Shown here: piece by piece, positions 1-8,949 of the stretch | Layout of the letters: each line of letters begins with the position of its first letter | How positions within the stretch are numbered: the stretch's first letter is position 1 | NCBI GenBank assembly: GCA_017503065.1 | Contig: JAFVTT010000035.1 | Coordinates: 1 to 38,497 of the forward strand | Reading direction: 5' to 3' | Origin: Bacteroidaceae bacterium | GTDB lineage: Bacteria > Bacteroidota > Bacteroidia > Bacteroidales > Bacteroidaceae | DNA length: 38,497 nucleotides | Position numbers and translations under genes: made by a program | The notes under the pieces: model-generated | What the model was told of the DNA's origin: nothing | Database searches by the model: none | Seen by the model: only the letters and a program-made list of their open reading frames with translations

Positions 1-1436
1 AGACCTACCTTCATCATGCTCTTCTGCTCGATGAGGCCGGTGGCATGAGCCAGGGCATTGGGAGGAGTGCTGATGGGCAGAACCATGGCAACGGAAGAGC
101 AGAGGGCTACACCGATGAGCAGGGTGCTTACGCCGCCTACTCCGGAGAGTTCGTTGGTCATGCTCAGACCTACAACAGCCAGGATGGGCACCAGGAGGGC
201 TGCCGTGGCGGTGTGTGAGATGAAGTTGCTCATAGCATAGCATACCAGACCGGAACCGATGATGACAAGCAGGGGTGACCATGTGTTGAAGGGAATGGCA
301 TCAATCATGTGTGCGGCCAGACCGGACTTGTTCAGGGCAACGCCAAGGGCAAAGCCACCTGCAACCATCCAGAGGACGCTCCAGTTGATCTGCTCCAGGT
401 CGCGGCGGTCAATGATGCCTGTTGCACAGAACACGGCCACGGGGAACATGGCCACGGCATTGGTCTTCACGCCAAGGTACTTGTCGAACATCCACATGAG
501 GATGGTGGCAAAGAAGGTGATGTAAACCAATGTTGTGCGCCAGCCCTTCTGTGAGTTGTCGGGGATTTCCAGGTTGATGGTCTTCTGCTTGAAGGGGAAC
601 ATCTTCAGCAGGATAATCCATGACAGGAACAGAAGTAGGATGGTGAGGGGGAACATGAAGGCTGTCCAGTCGCCGAAACCGATGTTCATGTTCATGCCGG
701 CAGGGTCGTTCAGGTACTTCAGCACGATACCGTTGGGAGGTGTGCCGATGGGGGTTGCCATACCGCCGATATTGGCGGCCACGGGGATGGACAGGGCCAG
801 GCCAATCTTACCCTTGCCGTCGGCAGGCAGAGCCTTGAGCACGGGAGCCAGGAAGGCCAGCATCATGGCGGCGGTGGCGGTGTTGCTGACGAACATGGAG
901 AACAGGCCTGTTACCATGATGAAGCCCAGCATGACGAAGCGTGACTGTGTGCCGAAGGGCTTGAGCAGCACGCGTGCGATGGTAGCGTCCAGACCATACT
1001 TTGTAGCAGCAATGGCCAGGATGAAACCGCCGATGAAGAGCATGATGATGGGATCGGCGAAGCAGTGCAGAATGTCCTCATACTTGAGGATAACACCCAA
1101 CTGGTCGGCTTCGTAACCGCCAACAAAAGGTGTGAGCGCACTGGTGGAGACCATGAACAGGAGCAGCACCACCACGATGAGTGAGGTGGTCCATGCAGGG
1201 ATGGCTTCCATGAGCCACATCAGTGTGGCAAATACGAAAACACCGATGATGCGCTGCTCTACAACGGTAAGGTTAGCCATGCCAAATGACTCGGCAGGCA
1301 GCAGCCAGATGGTGAGGGTGGCGGCAATGGCCAGCAGGATTTTGAAGAACTTGCTGTTCAGTCGCTTGGCAGCCCTCTCCAGGTTTCTTTTGTGGAGTTC
1401 CTCTACAAGATGGAATCCGTGAAAGTTGTTAAACAT
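1..1436 (-). CDS. SLC13/DASS family sodium-coupled anion (dicarboxylate-type) transporter, 3' end cut by window
   Basis: Inner-membrane permease of the divalent anion:sodium symporter family. The frame opens at the ATG at 1436 and stays open to the left edge, giving 478 residues, so only a short C-terminal piece can be missing (family members are about 460-520 residues). It is rich in hydrophobic segments and shows the two family signatures that bind sodium and substrate carboxylate: SNTATA at residues 184-189 and, in the second half, SHTATA at 407-412. The usual second motif in characterised members is SNT, so His408 is a departure. The N-terminus is a short amphipathic stretch before the first membrane segment, as usual. 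Substrate (succinate, tartrate, citrate or sulfate) cannot be read from the sequence. It is separated from the upstream gene by a terminator, and no clear TAnnTTTG promoter is visible in the 82-nt gap. Confidence 0.9.
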   Translation of the reverse strand, partial: MFNNFHGFHLVEELHKRNLERAAKRLNSKFFKILLAIAATLTIWLLPAESFGMANLTVVEQRIIGVFVFATLMWLMEAIPAWTTSLIVVVLLLFMVSTSALTPFVGGYEADQLGVILKYEDILHCFADPIIMLFIGGFILAIAATKYGLDATIARVLLKPFGTQSRFVMLGFIMVTGLFSMFVSNTATAAMMLAFLAPVLKALPADGKGKIGLALSIPVAANIGGMATPIGTPPNGIVLKYLNDPAGMNMNIGFGDWTAFMFPLTILLLFLSWIILLKMFPFKQKTINLEIPDNSQKGWRTTLVYITFFATILMWMFDKYLGVKTNAVAMFPVAVFCATGIIDRRDLEQINWSVLWMVAGGFALGVALNKSGLAAHMIDAIPFNTWSPLLVIIGSGLVCYAMSNFISHTATAALLVPILAVVGLSMTNELSGVGGVSTLLIGVALCSSVAMVLPISTPPNALAHATGLIEQKSMMKVG

Positions 1437-1465
1437 AATTGTATAAGTTTAGGGTTTCTGTATGT

Positions 1466-1506
1466 CCTAAAAGGAAGGCGAGTGCTCCGTCTGTCGGGCA
1501 CTCGCC
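1466..1506 (-). terminator. Intrinsic terminator after the sulfhydrylase gene
   Basis: A perfect 9-bp stem (GGCGAGTGC at 1477-1485 pairing with GCACTCGCC at 1498-1506, 12-nt loop) lies just past the stop codon of the gene ending at 1519. On the minus strand it is followed by TTCCTTTT. It should separate the sulfhydrylase transcript from the downstream transporter. Confidence 0.8.
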
Positions 1507-1518
1507 TGATAGTATTCC

Positions 1519-2796
1519 TTACATCTTGTCCATGGCCTGCTGGAGGTCGGCAATGATGTCGTCCACGTTCTCAATGCCAACGGAGAGGCGAACGAGGTCG
1601 GGAGAGATGCCTGCCTCGCGCAGTTGTTCTTCAGACAACTGGCGGTGTGTGTGGCTGGCAGGATGCAGCACGCAGGTGCGGGCATCTGCCACATGGGTGA
1701 CGATGGAGATGAAGTCCAGATTGTCCATGAAGCGGATAGCCTCTTCGCGGCTGCCCTTCAGACCGAAGGCAATGACACCGCAGGTGCCGCCAGGCAGATA
1801 CTTCTGTGCCAGGGCATGGTCCTGGTTGCTGGGCAGGTCGGCATAACTGACCCAACCCACCTTTTCGTTCTTCTCCAGCCATTCAGCCACCTTCTGGGCA
1901 TTGGCGCAATGCTGGCGCATGCGCAGGGCCAGGGTCTCCAGACCTATGTTCAGCAGGAAGGAGTTCTGGGGAGCGGGGATGCTGCCCAGGTCGCGCATCA
2001 GCTGTACAACGATCTTAGTGGTGTAGGCCATGTTGCCGAAGGCGGTGGTGTAGGTAAGGCCGTGGTAACTCTCGTCGGGTTCGGTCAGGCATGTGAACTT
2101 GTCGTGCTGGGCCTCCCAGTCGAAGTTGCCGCTATCCACCACGCAACCGCCCACCTGTGTGGCATGGCCGTCCATGTACTTGGTGGTGGAGTGTGTGACG
2201 ATGTCAGCGCCCCACTCGAAGGGACGGCAGTTGATGGGTGTGGCAAAGGTGTTGTCCACGATGAGGGGTACACCATGCTTGTGTGCTATGCGTGCAAAGC
2301 GCTCTATGTCGAAGATACGGCAACCGGGGTTGCTGATTGTCTCGCCGAAGAAACACTTGGTGTTGGGGCGGAACTCGGCTTCAATGCGCTCGTCGTCCCA
2401 GTCCTGGTCGATGAAGGTGCACTCTATGCCCAGTTTCTTCAGCGTCACGCCGAAGAGGTTGAATGTGCCGCCATAGATGTTGTTGGAGGTTATGAAATGG
2501 TCGCCTGCCTGGCAGATGTTGAAGATGGCGTAGAAGTTGGCTGCCTGTCCGGATGAGGTGAGCACTGCGCCCACGCCGCCTTCCAGTGCGGCAATCTTCT
2601 TGGCTACGGCATCGTTGGTGGGGTTTGCCAGACGGGTGTAGAAGTAGCCTGTGTCTTCCAGGTCGAAGAGTTTGGCCATTTGGTCGCTGGTCTCATAGCG
2701 GAAGGTGGTACTCTGGTATATGGGCAACTGCTGGGGTTCGCCCTTCGTGGCCTTCCATCCGCCATGGATGCAGATAGTTTCGAGGTTCTTTTTCAT
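1519..2796 (-). CDS. metY: O-acetylhomoserine aminocarboxypropyltransferase / sulfhydrylase (PLP enzyme)
   Basis: Cytosolic Cys/Met-metabolism PLP enzyme of 425 residues that makes homocysteine from O-acetylhomoserine and sulfide. Recognisable family features are the N-terminal ETICIHGG, the PIYQSTTFRY segment, YTRLANPTN, the LTSSGQAAN phosphate-binding loop and the PLP-lysine motif HSTTKYMDG (Lys206). The start is set at 2796 (MKKNLETICIHGG). A longer frame reaches 2874, but its extra 26 residues translate the CTAGANNNN repeat and are unlikely to be protein. The long QDWDDERIEAEF-type insertion and overall length fit MetY rather than MetB/MetC. The gene lies 97 nt downstream of the queA-Nudix gene on the same strand and may be co-transcribed with it, since no TAnnTTTG promoter is visible in the gap. 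No SAM riboswitch fits in the leader. Confidence 0.92.
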   Translation of the reverse strand: MKKNLETICIHGGWKATKGEPQQLPIYQSTTFRYETSDQMAKLFDLEDTGYFYTRLANPTNDAVAKKIAALEGGVGAVLTSSGQAANFYAIFNICQAGDHFITSNNIYGGTFNLFGVTLKKLGIECTFIDQDWDDERIEAEFRPNTKCFFGETISNPGCRIFDIERFARIAHKHGVPLIVDNTFATPINCRPFEWGADIVTHSTTKYMDGHATQVGGCVVDSGNFDWEAQHDKFTCLTEPDESYHGLTYTTAFGNMAYTTKIVVQLMRDLGSIPAPQNSFLLNIGLETLALRMRQHCANAQKVAEWLEKNEKVGWVSYADLPSNQDHALAQKYLPGGTCGVIAFGLKGSREEAIRFMDNLDFISIVTHVADARTCVLHPASHTHRQLSEEQLREAGISPDLVRLSVGIENVDDIIADLQQAMDKM

Positions 2797-2830
2797 ATTG
2801 TTGTTTTGTGTTTTAGGTTTTATTTGGAAA

Positions 2831-2893
2831 CTAGAAGTTCTAGAAATTCTAGATATACTAGAAGAACTAGACATACTAGAAAATCTATCAGTC
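2831..2893. repeat. Nonamer tandem array CTAGANNNN, six units plus a degenerate seventh
   Basis: Six consecutive 9-bp units begin with CTAGA at 2831, 2840, 2849, 2858, 2867 and 2876, each followed by four variable bases; a decayed unit (CTATCAGTC) starts at 2885. The array fills most of the gap between two same-strand genes and ends exactly at the stop codon of the queA-Nudix gene (2894). Its 9-bp period and fixed-five/variable-four layout match the TCNGANNNN arrays at 20112 and 23368. Confidence 0.9.
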
Positions 2894-4636
2894 CTATTCT
2901 TTGTTGTCTTTGTTTTCGAAGAGCCGCATGAATTCCTGTTCGAAGTTGGGTGTCAGTATGCCATGGCCGATGGCATCGCGTATTTCTTGCATTGTCCAGA
3001 AGCGTCCGCCGTCCGTTTCCTCGCTGGGCTTTATCTCCTTGTTATAGACAATCTTGTGGGCATAGACAAGTTCGTGTTCGCGTTCGGAGTGGAACTCATA
3101 CATCTGCACCAGTTCGTTTCCCTCGGCATTGATGCCCAGTTCCTCGCGTGCCTCTCGCAGAAGAGCGGTGTAGATGTCCTCGCCGAAGTCCACGTGCCCA
3201 CCTACGGCCGTATCCCACTTGCCGGGTTGTATGTCTTTCCACATGGGGCGTTTCTGCAGGTAGAGTTCGCCTTTCTCATTGAAGACATGCAGGTGCACCA
3301 CGGGATGCAGAAGCATGGAACCGTTGTGGCATTCGGTGCGTGTGGCCTTGCCAATGACATTGCCGGCGGGGTCAACGAGGGGGAGAAGTTCCTGAGGGGA
3401 CTCGGGAATGAGCAAACTGCTGTCCCCATAGGAAAGGAAGCGGAAGTCGTTCTCCAGGGCGTAGTCGTAGATGCTGCGCCAGTTGCCCTGTACGAAGGCA
3501 CTGACAAGGAGCAGGAGCGTGCTCTGCGGCTGGTGGAAGTTGGTCACCATCATCCTGACTATGTGGAACTTGTATCCCGGTGCTATGATTATCTGGGTAG
3601 AGGAGTGCAGGATGTCCAGATTCCTTTCGTCCATGTATTTCAGCAGGGCTTGCAGGGCCTGGCAGGTATCCACCTCTGAAGTGGTCGTTCCCGAATATGG
3701 CATCCATTGCTCCACATGCAGGTCTTCCTTGCCCTGCATGGCCAGAATGCCCATGTAGTAGAGACTCTCCAGTGTGCGCACGCTGGTTGTTCCCACGGCA
3801 ATGGCGGCACCTTCGTGCGCTATGAGCCTTTCTATGGTGGTGCGGTGCACGGCAATGTGCTCCGTGTGCATGTCGTGGTCGCCAATCTCCTCGCTCTTGA
3901 CGGGTTTGAAGGTACCGGCACCAACGTGCAGGGTCACCTCCTCGCGCTCTATGCCGTGGGCATCCAGTCCTGCCAGCACCTCGGGTGTGAAGTGCAGTCC
4001 TGCCGTGGGGGCGGCCACGCTGCCCTTTATCTTGGAGTAGACGGTCTGGTAGGTGGTGAGGTCGCTCTGCTCAGTCTTCCTGTTCAGGTAGGGAGGTATG
4101 GGCAGTTCGCCCGTGGCTTCAAGGATTTCCGCCCAGGTGTGGCCGGTATCCCATGTGAAGTCTATCTGGTGGCTCGTGCCGTGTGCCTCGCCGCGTGTGG
4201 CTGAGAGGGTTACGGTTTCCTCGCCAATTCTTATTTGCTGATGCAGGGAACCGGTCTTCCACTTCTTCAGGTTGCCCACCAGACAGTACCACGAGCACCG
4301 GCCTCGGCTGAGGAAGTTTTCCTGATACTCGGCAGGCAGGGCAGGCTCCAGGATGAATATCTCTATGAGTGCCCCCTGGGGCTTGTCGGAAACGCCTCCC
4401 GACGCCACTGCCTTCCTGAAGTGAAGCCTTGCCCTCACCACACGGGTGTTGTTGAAAATCATCAACGCACCCTTGGGCAAATATTCGGGCAGGTGATGGA
4501 AAGTGTCCTGACTGATGTCCCCGTGGCGGTACACCAGCAATTTGCTTGTGTCCCGTCGGGACAGGGGGAATTTCGCTATCCTCTCGTCAGGGAGTGGATA
4601 GTTGTAATCCTTTATGTGTATGTGCTTAGGCTCCAT
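2894..4636 (-). CDS. queA: QueA (SAM:tRNA ribosyltransferase-isomerase) fused to a C-terminal Nudix hydrolase domain
   Basis: Fusion of 580 residues. The first about 420 residues are QueA, the queuosine-pathway enzyme that moves the ribosyl group of SAM onto preQ1 in tRNA; visible family motifs are FNNTRVVRARL, SVAAPTAGLHFT, VTLHVGAGTFKPV, HTEHIAV, GTTSVRTLESL and MMVTNFHQPQSTLLLLVSAF. From about residue 425 a complete Nudix domain follows (LLPLVDPAGNVIGKATRTEC onward) with a canonical Nudix box, G480-x5-E-x7-REAREELGI to residue 502, of the YfcD/IPP-isomerase-like kind. Nudix proteins of this type are normally separate, so the product is bifunctional or a translational fusion. Start: a longer frame begins at 4687, but a TAACTTTG promoter at 4654-4661 lies inside it, leaving ATGs at 4642 or 4636; 4636 is chosen. 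Substrate of the Nudix part is unknown. Confidence 0.88.
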   Translation of the reverse strand: MEPKHIHIKDYNYPLPDERIAKFPLSRRDTSKLLVYRHGDISQDTFHHLPEYLPKGALMIFNNTRVVRARLHFRKAVASGGVSDKPQGALIEIFILEPALPAEYQENFLSRGRCSWYCLVGNLKKWKTGSLHQQIRIGEETVTLSATRGEAHGTSHQIDFTWDTGHTWAEILEATGELPIPPYLNRKTEQSDLTTYQTVYSKIKGSVAAPTAGLHFTPEVLAGLDAHGIEREEVTLHVGAGTFKPVKSEEIGDHDMHTEHIAVHRTTIERLIAHEGAAIAVGTTSVRTLESLYYMGILAMQGKEDLHVEQWMPYSGTTTSEVDTCQALQALLKYMDERNLDILHSSTQIIIAPGYKFHIVRMMVTNFHQPQSTLLLLVSAFVQGNWRSIYDYALENDFRFLSYGDSSLLIPESPQELLPLVDPAGNVIGKATRTECHNGSMLLHPVVHLHVFNEKGELYLQKRPMWKDIQPGKWDTAVGGHVDFGEDIYTALLREAREELGINAEGNELVQMYEFHSEREHELVYAHKIVYNKEIKPSEETDGGRFWTMQEIRDAIGHGILTPNFEQEFMRLFENKDNKE

Positions 4637-4653
4637 GTTCATGTTTTCGTGCG

Positions 4654-4661
4654 CAAAGTTA
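4654..4661 (-). promoter_or_regulatory. Bacteroidetes -7 element (TAACTTTG) for queA-Nudix
   Basis: TAACTTTG on the minus strand matches TAnnTTTG exactly. The start site would fall near 4648, leaving a leader of only about 6-12 nt before the ATGs at 4642/4636. This argues against the longer frame beginning at 4687. No good -33 TTTG is visible. Confidence 0.6.
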
Positions 4662-4765
4662 CACTTTTTTGACGAAGAAAAGGCCACGGGTCAGGGAAAT
4701 AATTTCATAAATGCAAGGCATAAGTGACATTTGAGTTATCAAGTGCGTTAAAGATTGTTTTAATG

Positions 4766-4796
4766 TTTTGTAATTATTGCAAAAGTGGTATATTTG
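4766..4796 (+). promoter_or_regulatory. Bacteroidetes promoter for the secreted peptidase
   Basis: TTTTG at 4766-4770, an 18-nt spacer, then TATATTTG at 4789-4796, a close match to the Bacteroidetes primary sigma consensus. The inferred transcript starts near 4802 and has a leader of about 65 nt. Confidence 0.75.
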
Positions 4797-4868
4797 TGCG
4801 ATGAAATAGATACAACACCACCAATTAACCCGAGATAAGAAACCTAACAAAACAACACAATCTATTTT

Positions 4869-7800
4869 ATGAGAAAACTTACATTATTCATGCTGGCCTG
4901 CTGTGCTATGGCCGCAAGTGCTCAGGACGTTCCCGTGAATCGCGAGAAGTATCCTGACTATGTAGACCCGAGGACGGCCTATAAGCCCGAACCCCGTCTG
5001 ATGAAGTATGTACAGGTGGAAGGCGAGTCGCAAAGCAGGGCCGTAGCCCGTGCTGCATCGGATTTGCCCGAATACTGGAACAATGCCGACACGAAGTACT
5101 TCCCCCCCGCATTCAACCAGCAGGGCGGCTCCTGCGGTAGTGCAAGCCGTATCGGTTATATGTTCACGCACGAAATCAACGCTTTGCGCGACCTTGACGC
5201 CAGTTTGCCTGAGAACCAGTATCCCACACACTTCGTTTGGCTTCACACCAACACGAGCGACGGTAAGGACCAGTTCGTGGAGTTCGTGGGTGTACCCAAC
5301 GTAGTGCACTATGGAGGACGTACCTATAGCGAACTGTTCGGCTATCAGGAAGAGTCAAACAACTATTTCGGTTGGATGACCGGCTATGACAAATGGATGA
5401 ATGCCATAGGCAACCGTATGATGAAGCCCACTTCCATGCCCCAGAGCGTGGAGACAGAGGCCGGCCGTACGGCTGCCAAGATGTGGCTTTACAACCATGC
5501 AGGCGATACCGATTTCAAGGCTGGTGGCCTGATAGGTCTTGGCGTTGCATCCGGTGGCCAGTGGTACGACATTCCCAAGACCGCGGCCAATGACGCTGCC
5601 GGCGTAACTGGCAAGTACTATGTACACCGCTGGGGAACTCAGGTTGACCATGCCGTGACAATGGTAGGTTGGGACGACCGCATCGAGTTCGACCTGGACG
5701 GCAATGGCGTTGCCGGCGAATTGGACAAGGACGAAAAGGGCGCATGGATTATCGTGAACAGTTGGGGCAACTGGTGCAACGATGGCTTCATCTACTGCCC
5801 TTACAAGTATGCTGGTCCTGTCAGCGATCCAGCTACCGGTGCCATGAAAGGCGGTTATTGGTGGGGCGAACTCTACCACGCACGTAAGAACTTCCGCCCC
5901 CTGCGCGTGATAAAGTTGAAGATGGACTACACTCACCGAAGCGAACTGTTCCTGCAGGTGGGCATCAGCACCGACCTGAATGCTACAGAGCCTGAGGCAG
6001 TTAGTGATATGCACCACTTCCGCTATGCCGGTGACGGTAACAATGGCAATACGAATCCTGCTCCTGCCATTCCCATGCTGGGCAAGTGGAAGAACGAGTG
6101 GCACGAAGAACCCATGGAGTTCTGTTACGACGTGACAGACTTCAGCAACAAGTTCGATACCAACAAGCCTCTGAAGTACTTCTTCATCATCAACAGAAAG
6201 AAGGCTACAAATACCGGCTACGGTAACGTGTATGACGCCAGCATCCTTGACTTGGAACAGGACCTGGACGGTATAGAGACTCCCTTCGACCTCGGAGGCG
6301 AGAAGTTTGAGATTACCAAGGAGGGCAATAAGCTGATGATTTCCACCATTGTGTATGGCAAGGGTTACGAACCGGTAAACAATCTCTCCTATGCCGAGGG
6401 CACACTCAGTTGGGACCTTCCCAACAAGGGTTCCTACCAGATTGTCTCCTATAATATATATAAGGATGGAGCACTTGCAGGCAACACCACAGAACTGTCC
6501 TATGCCATAGAGGGCGGACAGGAGTACGGTGTAAGTGTCCTGTATGCCGACGGCACAGAGAGTGCAAAGGCAACCTGCGCATCCGCAGTGCAGAAGAACA
6601 ACGTGGCCGTAGCTTTCGAGAATGCAGGCTTCACTATTCCCAATGTCTTTGCCAGTCACTATGACGAATGCACAATCGAGTTCTTTATCAAGCCTACCAT
6701 GTTCCTTGACTGGAACAACGCTGCAGGTCCGGGTTGGGGCACATACATGCATCACTTCAATGCAAACGGTAGGTTCACATGCGGTTGGAACACCAATGCA
6801 CGTGTAACCAGTGATCAGGCGTTCACTCTCAATGCATGGTCACATGTGGCTTTGGTATTTGACAATAACAAGATTACCATGTACAAGAACGGTGCCGTTG
6901 TAGGCACTGCTACCAGTTCCGGGTACAGTGGTCTTGGCGGTTTCGGCAACTTGGTGTTCAATTCCAACAGCAGCAACAATTCATGGCAAAATGCTGTGTA
7001 CGATGAGATTCGTATCTGGGATCATGCGCGTACCCTCCAGCAGATCAAGGGTTCTACCTACACAAGTTTCAGACGTCAGGAATTCTATGGTGACGTTCTC
7101 CCACAGGGTTTGCTCGCATACTACAAGGGTGACACCTTCCAGGGTGAGGACGGCAATTATTATATGAGGGATTGCGTTGGCGGCAACCATGCCAGCATAC
7201 AGGCAGCCGGCAATCCTCAGGTAGAGGACAGTCCCACTCTGGTAAACACTCCGTTGAAGGCAACTCTCGAGGCCAATCCCGTATCCGACGTTTATGCCGG
7301 TATTCCTGTTGCCCTTACCGCTACACGCAGCGAGGGTGTCAACAAGATGTGGTGGACGATTCCTTCATGCGGCATCGTGGAAAAGTGTGTTGAGTCTCCC
7401 GTCGTTACATTTACTGAAGTCGGTACCCACACCGCCACCGTCTATGGCTTGAGTTACAAGGGAGATACCCTGAGCAGCGAGGTGAAGATAGAGGTTATTG
7501 AACCCGCTGCATTGGATCCTGCCTTTACAATGAGTGCACAGGTAATACCATGTAGCGAGCATCTGAGTCTGGTTGCCAACCAGTATATCGAAGCATGCAG
7601 TTACGAGTGGATTCTCCCCGGAGCAGAAGTAGAGCACGTTTACGGTGCCAAGGCAGGTGCCACATATGTGGCCGATGGTGAGTACACCGTTACCTTGAAG
7701 ATGACAACCGCTGACGGACGCACTGCTGAGAGCAGCCAGACAGTAAGTGTAACTGCTGTAGCACCTTTGGCAGACTTTGTCGTAACAGACCCCGTTGTCC

Positions 7801-8843
7801 TTAAGGAAACTCCTGTACAGATGAACAGTACCTCACGCTATGGTGCCACTGCTTATGAATGGATACTGGACGGTCAGGCTCAGAAGACTACCATTACTCC
7901 TGGCAACAAGGAGCAGGTTTGGGTTCCCAAGTATCCCGGCAAGTATAATATCAGCCTGAAGGCAAGCAATGCCATCGGTGACAATACCGTTACCAAGGAA
8001 CGTGCCCTCATCGTAACCAATGATGACTCCAAGAACGGCCTGTCATTCTCAAGAGAAGCCTCAAGGGTTACTCTTACCAATGTACCTGCTACACTCAATG
8101 AATTCACCGTCGAGTTCTGGGCTAACCCCACACGTTTCTCTACAAACTGCTGGGGCTTCGGTGATAGCGAGGAGACCCTGCTCTTGAAGGTCGGCAACTA
8201 TGGAGAGATGTCTGTTTGCATCAATGGTACAGTCATTACCTCGGAAATAGGTTATTTCATCGCCAACGAGTGGAACCACTATGCCATCCAGCGTACCTCT
8301 TCTGGTGCAATCCGCTTCATGCGTAACGGTGTGCTCGTCAAGTCCTATCCCGCTCAGTACAAGGGTGAGATTACCGGCATCAAGAAGTTTGCCATCGGTG
8401 GTGTCAACACTCCTGTCATCGGTGTAATTGACGAGTTCCGCCTGTGGGGCAAGTTCATCAGCAATGTCAAGGACCTGTGCAACCAGCACATGGAGAATCC
8501 TGAGGCATACGTGGCAAGCGACAATCTGCTCGCCTACTATGACTTCAACCAGAGTGGCGGCGATGTGATTGACCGAAGCGGTAACAACAACACCGGCGTG
8601 CGCACAGGCTTCGGTCCTGACGGTGACGCTTGGGGCTTGTCTAAGGGCGTGTTCTCTCTGTACTTCGGCGAGAAACTCCCCGACGAGACGGTAACCGCCG
8701 TTGATGACGTATGGCAGGATGAGCCTGTATCAGCAGGACGCAAGGGCGTTTACACTCTCTCCGGTCAGTATGTAGGAACTACCGTCAAGGGTCTGCCTGC
8801 CGGTATGTACATCGTAGACGGCAAGAAGGTTGCCTTGAAGTAA
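4869..8843 (+). CDS. Secreted multidomain papain-like (C1) cysteine peptidase with LamG and PKD-like domains
   Basis: Exported protein of 1324 residues. Residues 1-18 are a signal peptide (MRKLTLFMLACCAMAASAQ, cut near Ala18/Gln19). Residues about 70-330 look like a papain-fold peptidase: Cys89 in NQQGGSCGSAS, His261 in DHAVTMVGWDD and Asn297 in NSWGNWCNDG are the candidate catalytic residues. The Gln-to-Cys spacing is shorter than the usual Q-x5-C, so the active site is putative. A fibronectin-III-like stretch is near 500-570. LamG/concanavalin-like modules lie near 576-720 and 1055-1230 (TIEFFIKP, TVEFWANP, and DEIRIWDHART, DEFRLWGKF). Two or three PKD-like modules lie between them (about 800-1045). 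The last about 30 residues, LSGQYVGTTVKGLPAGMYIV and onward, form a short tail shared with the proteins at 17622 and 32292, resembling a reduced T9SS C-terminal domain. Likely a surface or extracellular protease; its target is unknown. Confidence 0.85.
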   Translation: MRKLTLFMLACCAMAASAQDVPVNREKYPDYVDPRTAYKPEPRLMKYVQVEGESQSRAVARAASDLPEYWNNADTKYFPPAFNQQGGSCGSASRIGYMFTHEINALRDLDASLPENQYPTHFVWLHTNTSDGKDQFVEFVGVPNVVHYGGRTYSELFGYQEESNNYFGWMTGYDKWMNAIGNRMMKPTSMPQSVETEAGRTAAKMWLYNHAGDTDFKAGGLIGLGVASGGQWYDIPKTAANDAAGVTGKYYVHRWGTQVDHAVTMVGWDDRIEFDLDGNGVAGELDKDEKGAWIIVNSWGNWCNDGFIYCPYKYAGPVSDPATGAMKGGYWWGELYHARKNFRPLRVIKLKMDYTHRSELFLQVGISTDLNATEPEAVSDMHHFRYAGDGNNGNTNPAPAIPMLGKWKNEWHEEPMEFCYDVTDFSNKFDTNKPLKYFFIINRKKATNTGYGNVYDASILDLEQDLDGIETPFDLGGEKFEITKEGNKLMISTIVYGKGYEPVNNLSYAEGTLSWDLPNKGSYQIVSYNIYKDGALAGNTTELSYAIEGGQEYGVSVLYADGTESAKATCASAVQKNNVAVAFENAGFTIPNVFASHYDECTIEFFIKPTMFLDWNNAAGPGWGTYMHHFNANGRFTCGWNTNARVTSDQAFTLNAWSHVALVFDNNKITMYKNGAVVGTATSSGYSGLGGFGNLVFNSNSSNNSWQNAVYDEIRIWDHARTLQQIKGSTYTSFRRQEFYGDVLPQGLLAYYKGDTFQGEDGNYYMRDCVGGNHASIQAAGNPQVEDSPTLVNTPLKATLEANPVSDVYAGIPVALTATRSEGVNKMWWTIPSCGIVEKCVESPVVTFTEVGTHTATVYGLSYKGDTLSSEVKIEVIEPAALDPAFTMSAQVIPCSEHLSLVANQYIEACSYEWILPGAEVEHVYGAKAGATYVADGEYTVTLKMTTADGRTAESSQTVSVTAVAPLADFVVTDPVVLKETPVQMNSTSRYGATAYEWILDGQAQKTTITPGNKEQVWVPKYPGKYNISLKASNAIGDNTVTKERALIVTNDDSKNGLSFSREASRVTLTNVPATLNEFTVEFWANPTRFSTNCWGFGDSEETLLLKVGNYGEMSVCINGTVITSEIGYFIANEWNHYAIQRTSSGAIRFMRNGVLVKSYPAQYKGEITGIKKFAIGGVNTPVIGVIDEFRLWGKFISNVKDLCNQHMENPEAYVASDNLLAYYDFNQSGGDVIDRSGNNNTGVRTGFGPDGDAWGLSKGVFSLYFGEKLPDETVTAVDDVWQDEPVSAGRKGVYTLSGQYVGTTVKGLPAGMYIVDGKKVALK

Positions 8844-8867
8844 AGGGATATCCCGACAACATAGAAT

Positions 8868-8904
8868 TGCCCCCGTCAGTTTGTACTGGCGGGGGCAGTT
8901 GTTT
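8868..8904. terminator. Bidirectional terminator between convergent genes
   Basis: A 13-bp stem with one G-U pair (8868-8880 with 8885-8897) and a TTGT loop, G/C-rich at the base, followed by GTTGTTTGTTC. It lies between the peptidase stop (8843) and the stop of exonuclease III (8950). Confidence 0.75.
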
Positions 8905-8949
8905 GTTCTTTGCTAAAGGGACGTCAGGGTAGGGCCTGTTGGTATCTGC

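Noticed and set aside
1624..2556. 310-codon plus-strand frame opposite metY
   Set aside because: Antisense shadow of a clearly conserved enzyme; the protein is low-complexity Gly/Val/Ala/His with no family sequence.
2797..2893. SAM or cobalamin riboswitch ahead of metY
   Set aside because: The 97-nt gap is mostly the nonamer repeat and shows no conserved riboswitch core.
2705..3679. 324-codon plus-strand frame across the nonamer array and queA-Nudix
   Set aside because: Opposite strand of queA-Nudix; its N-terminus is just the CTAGA repeat read as LEVLEILDILEELDILENL.
5355..6755. 466-codon minus-strand frame inside the peptidase gene
   Set aside because: Shadow of the peptidase gene; codon positions follow the plus-strand gene and no domain is visible.
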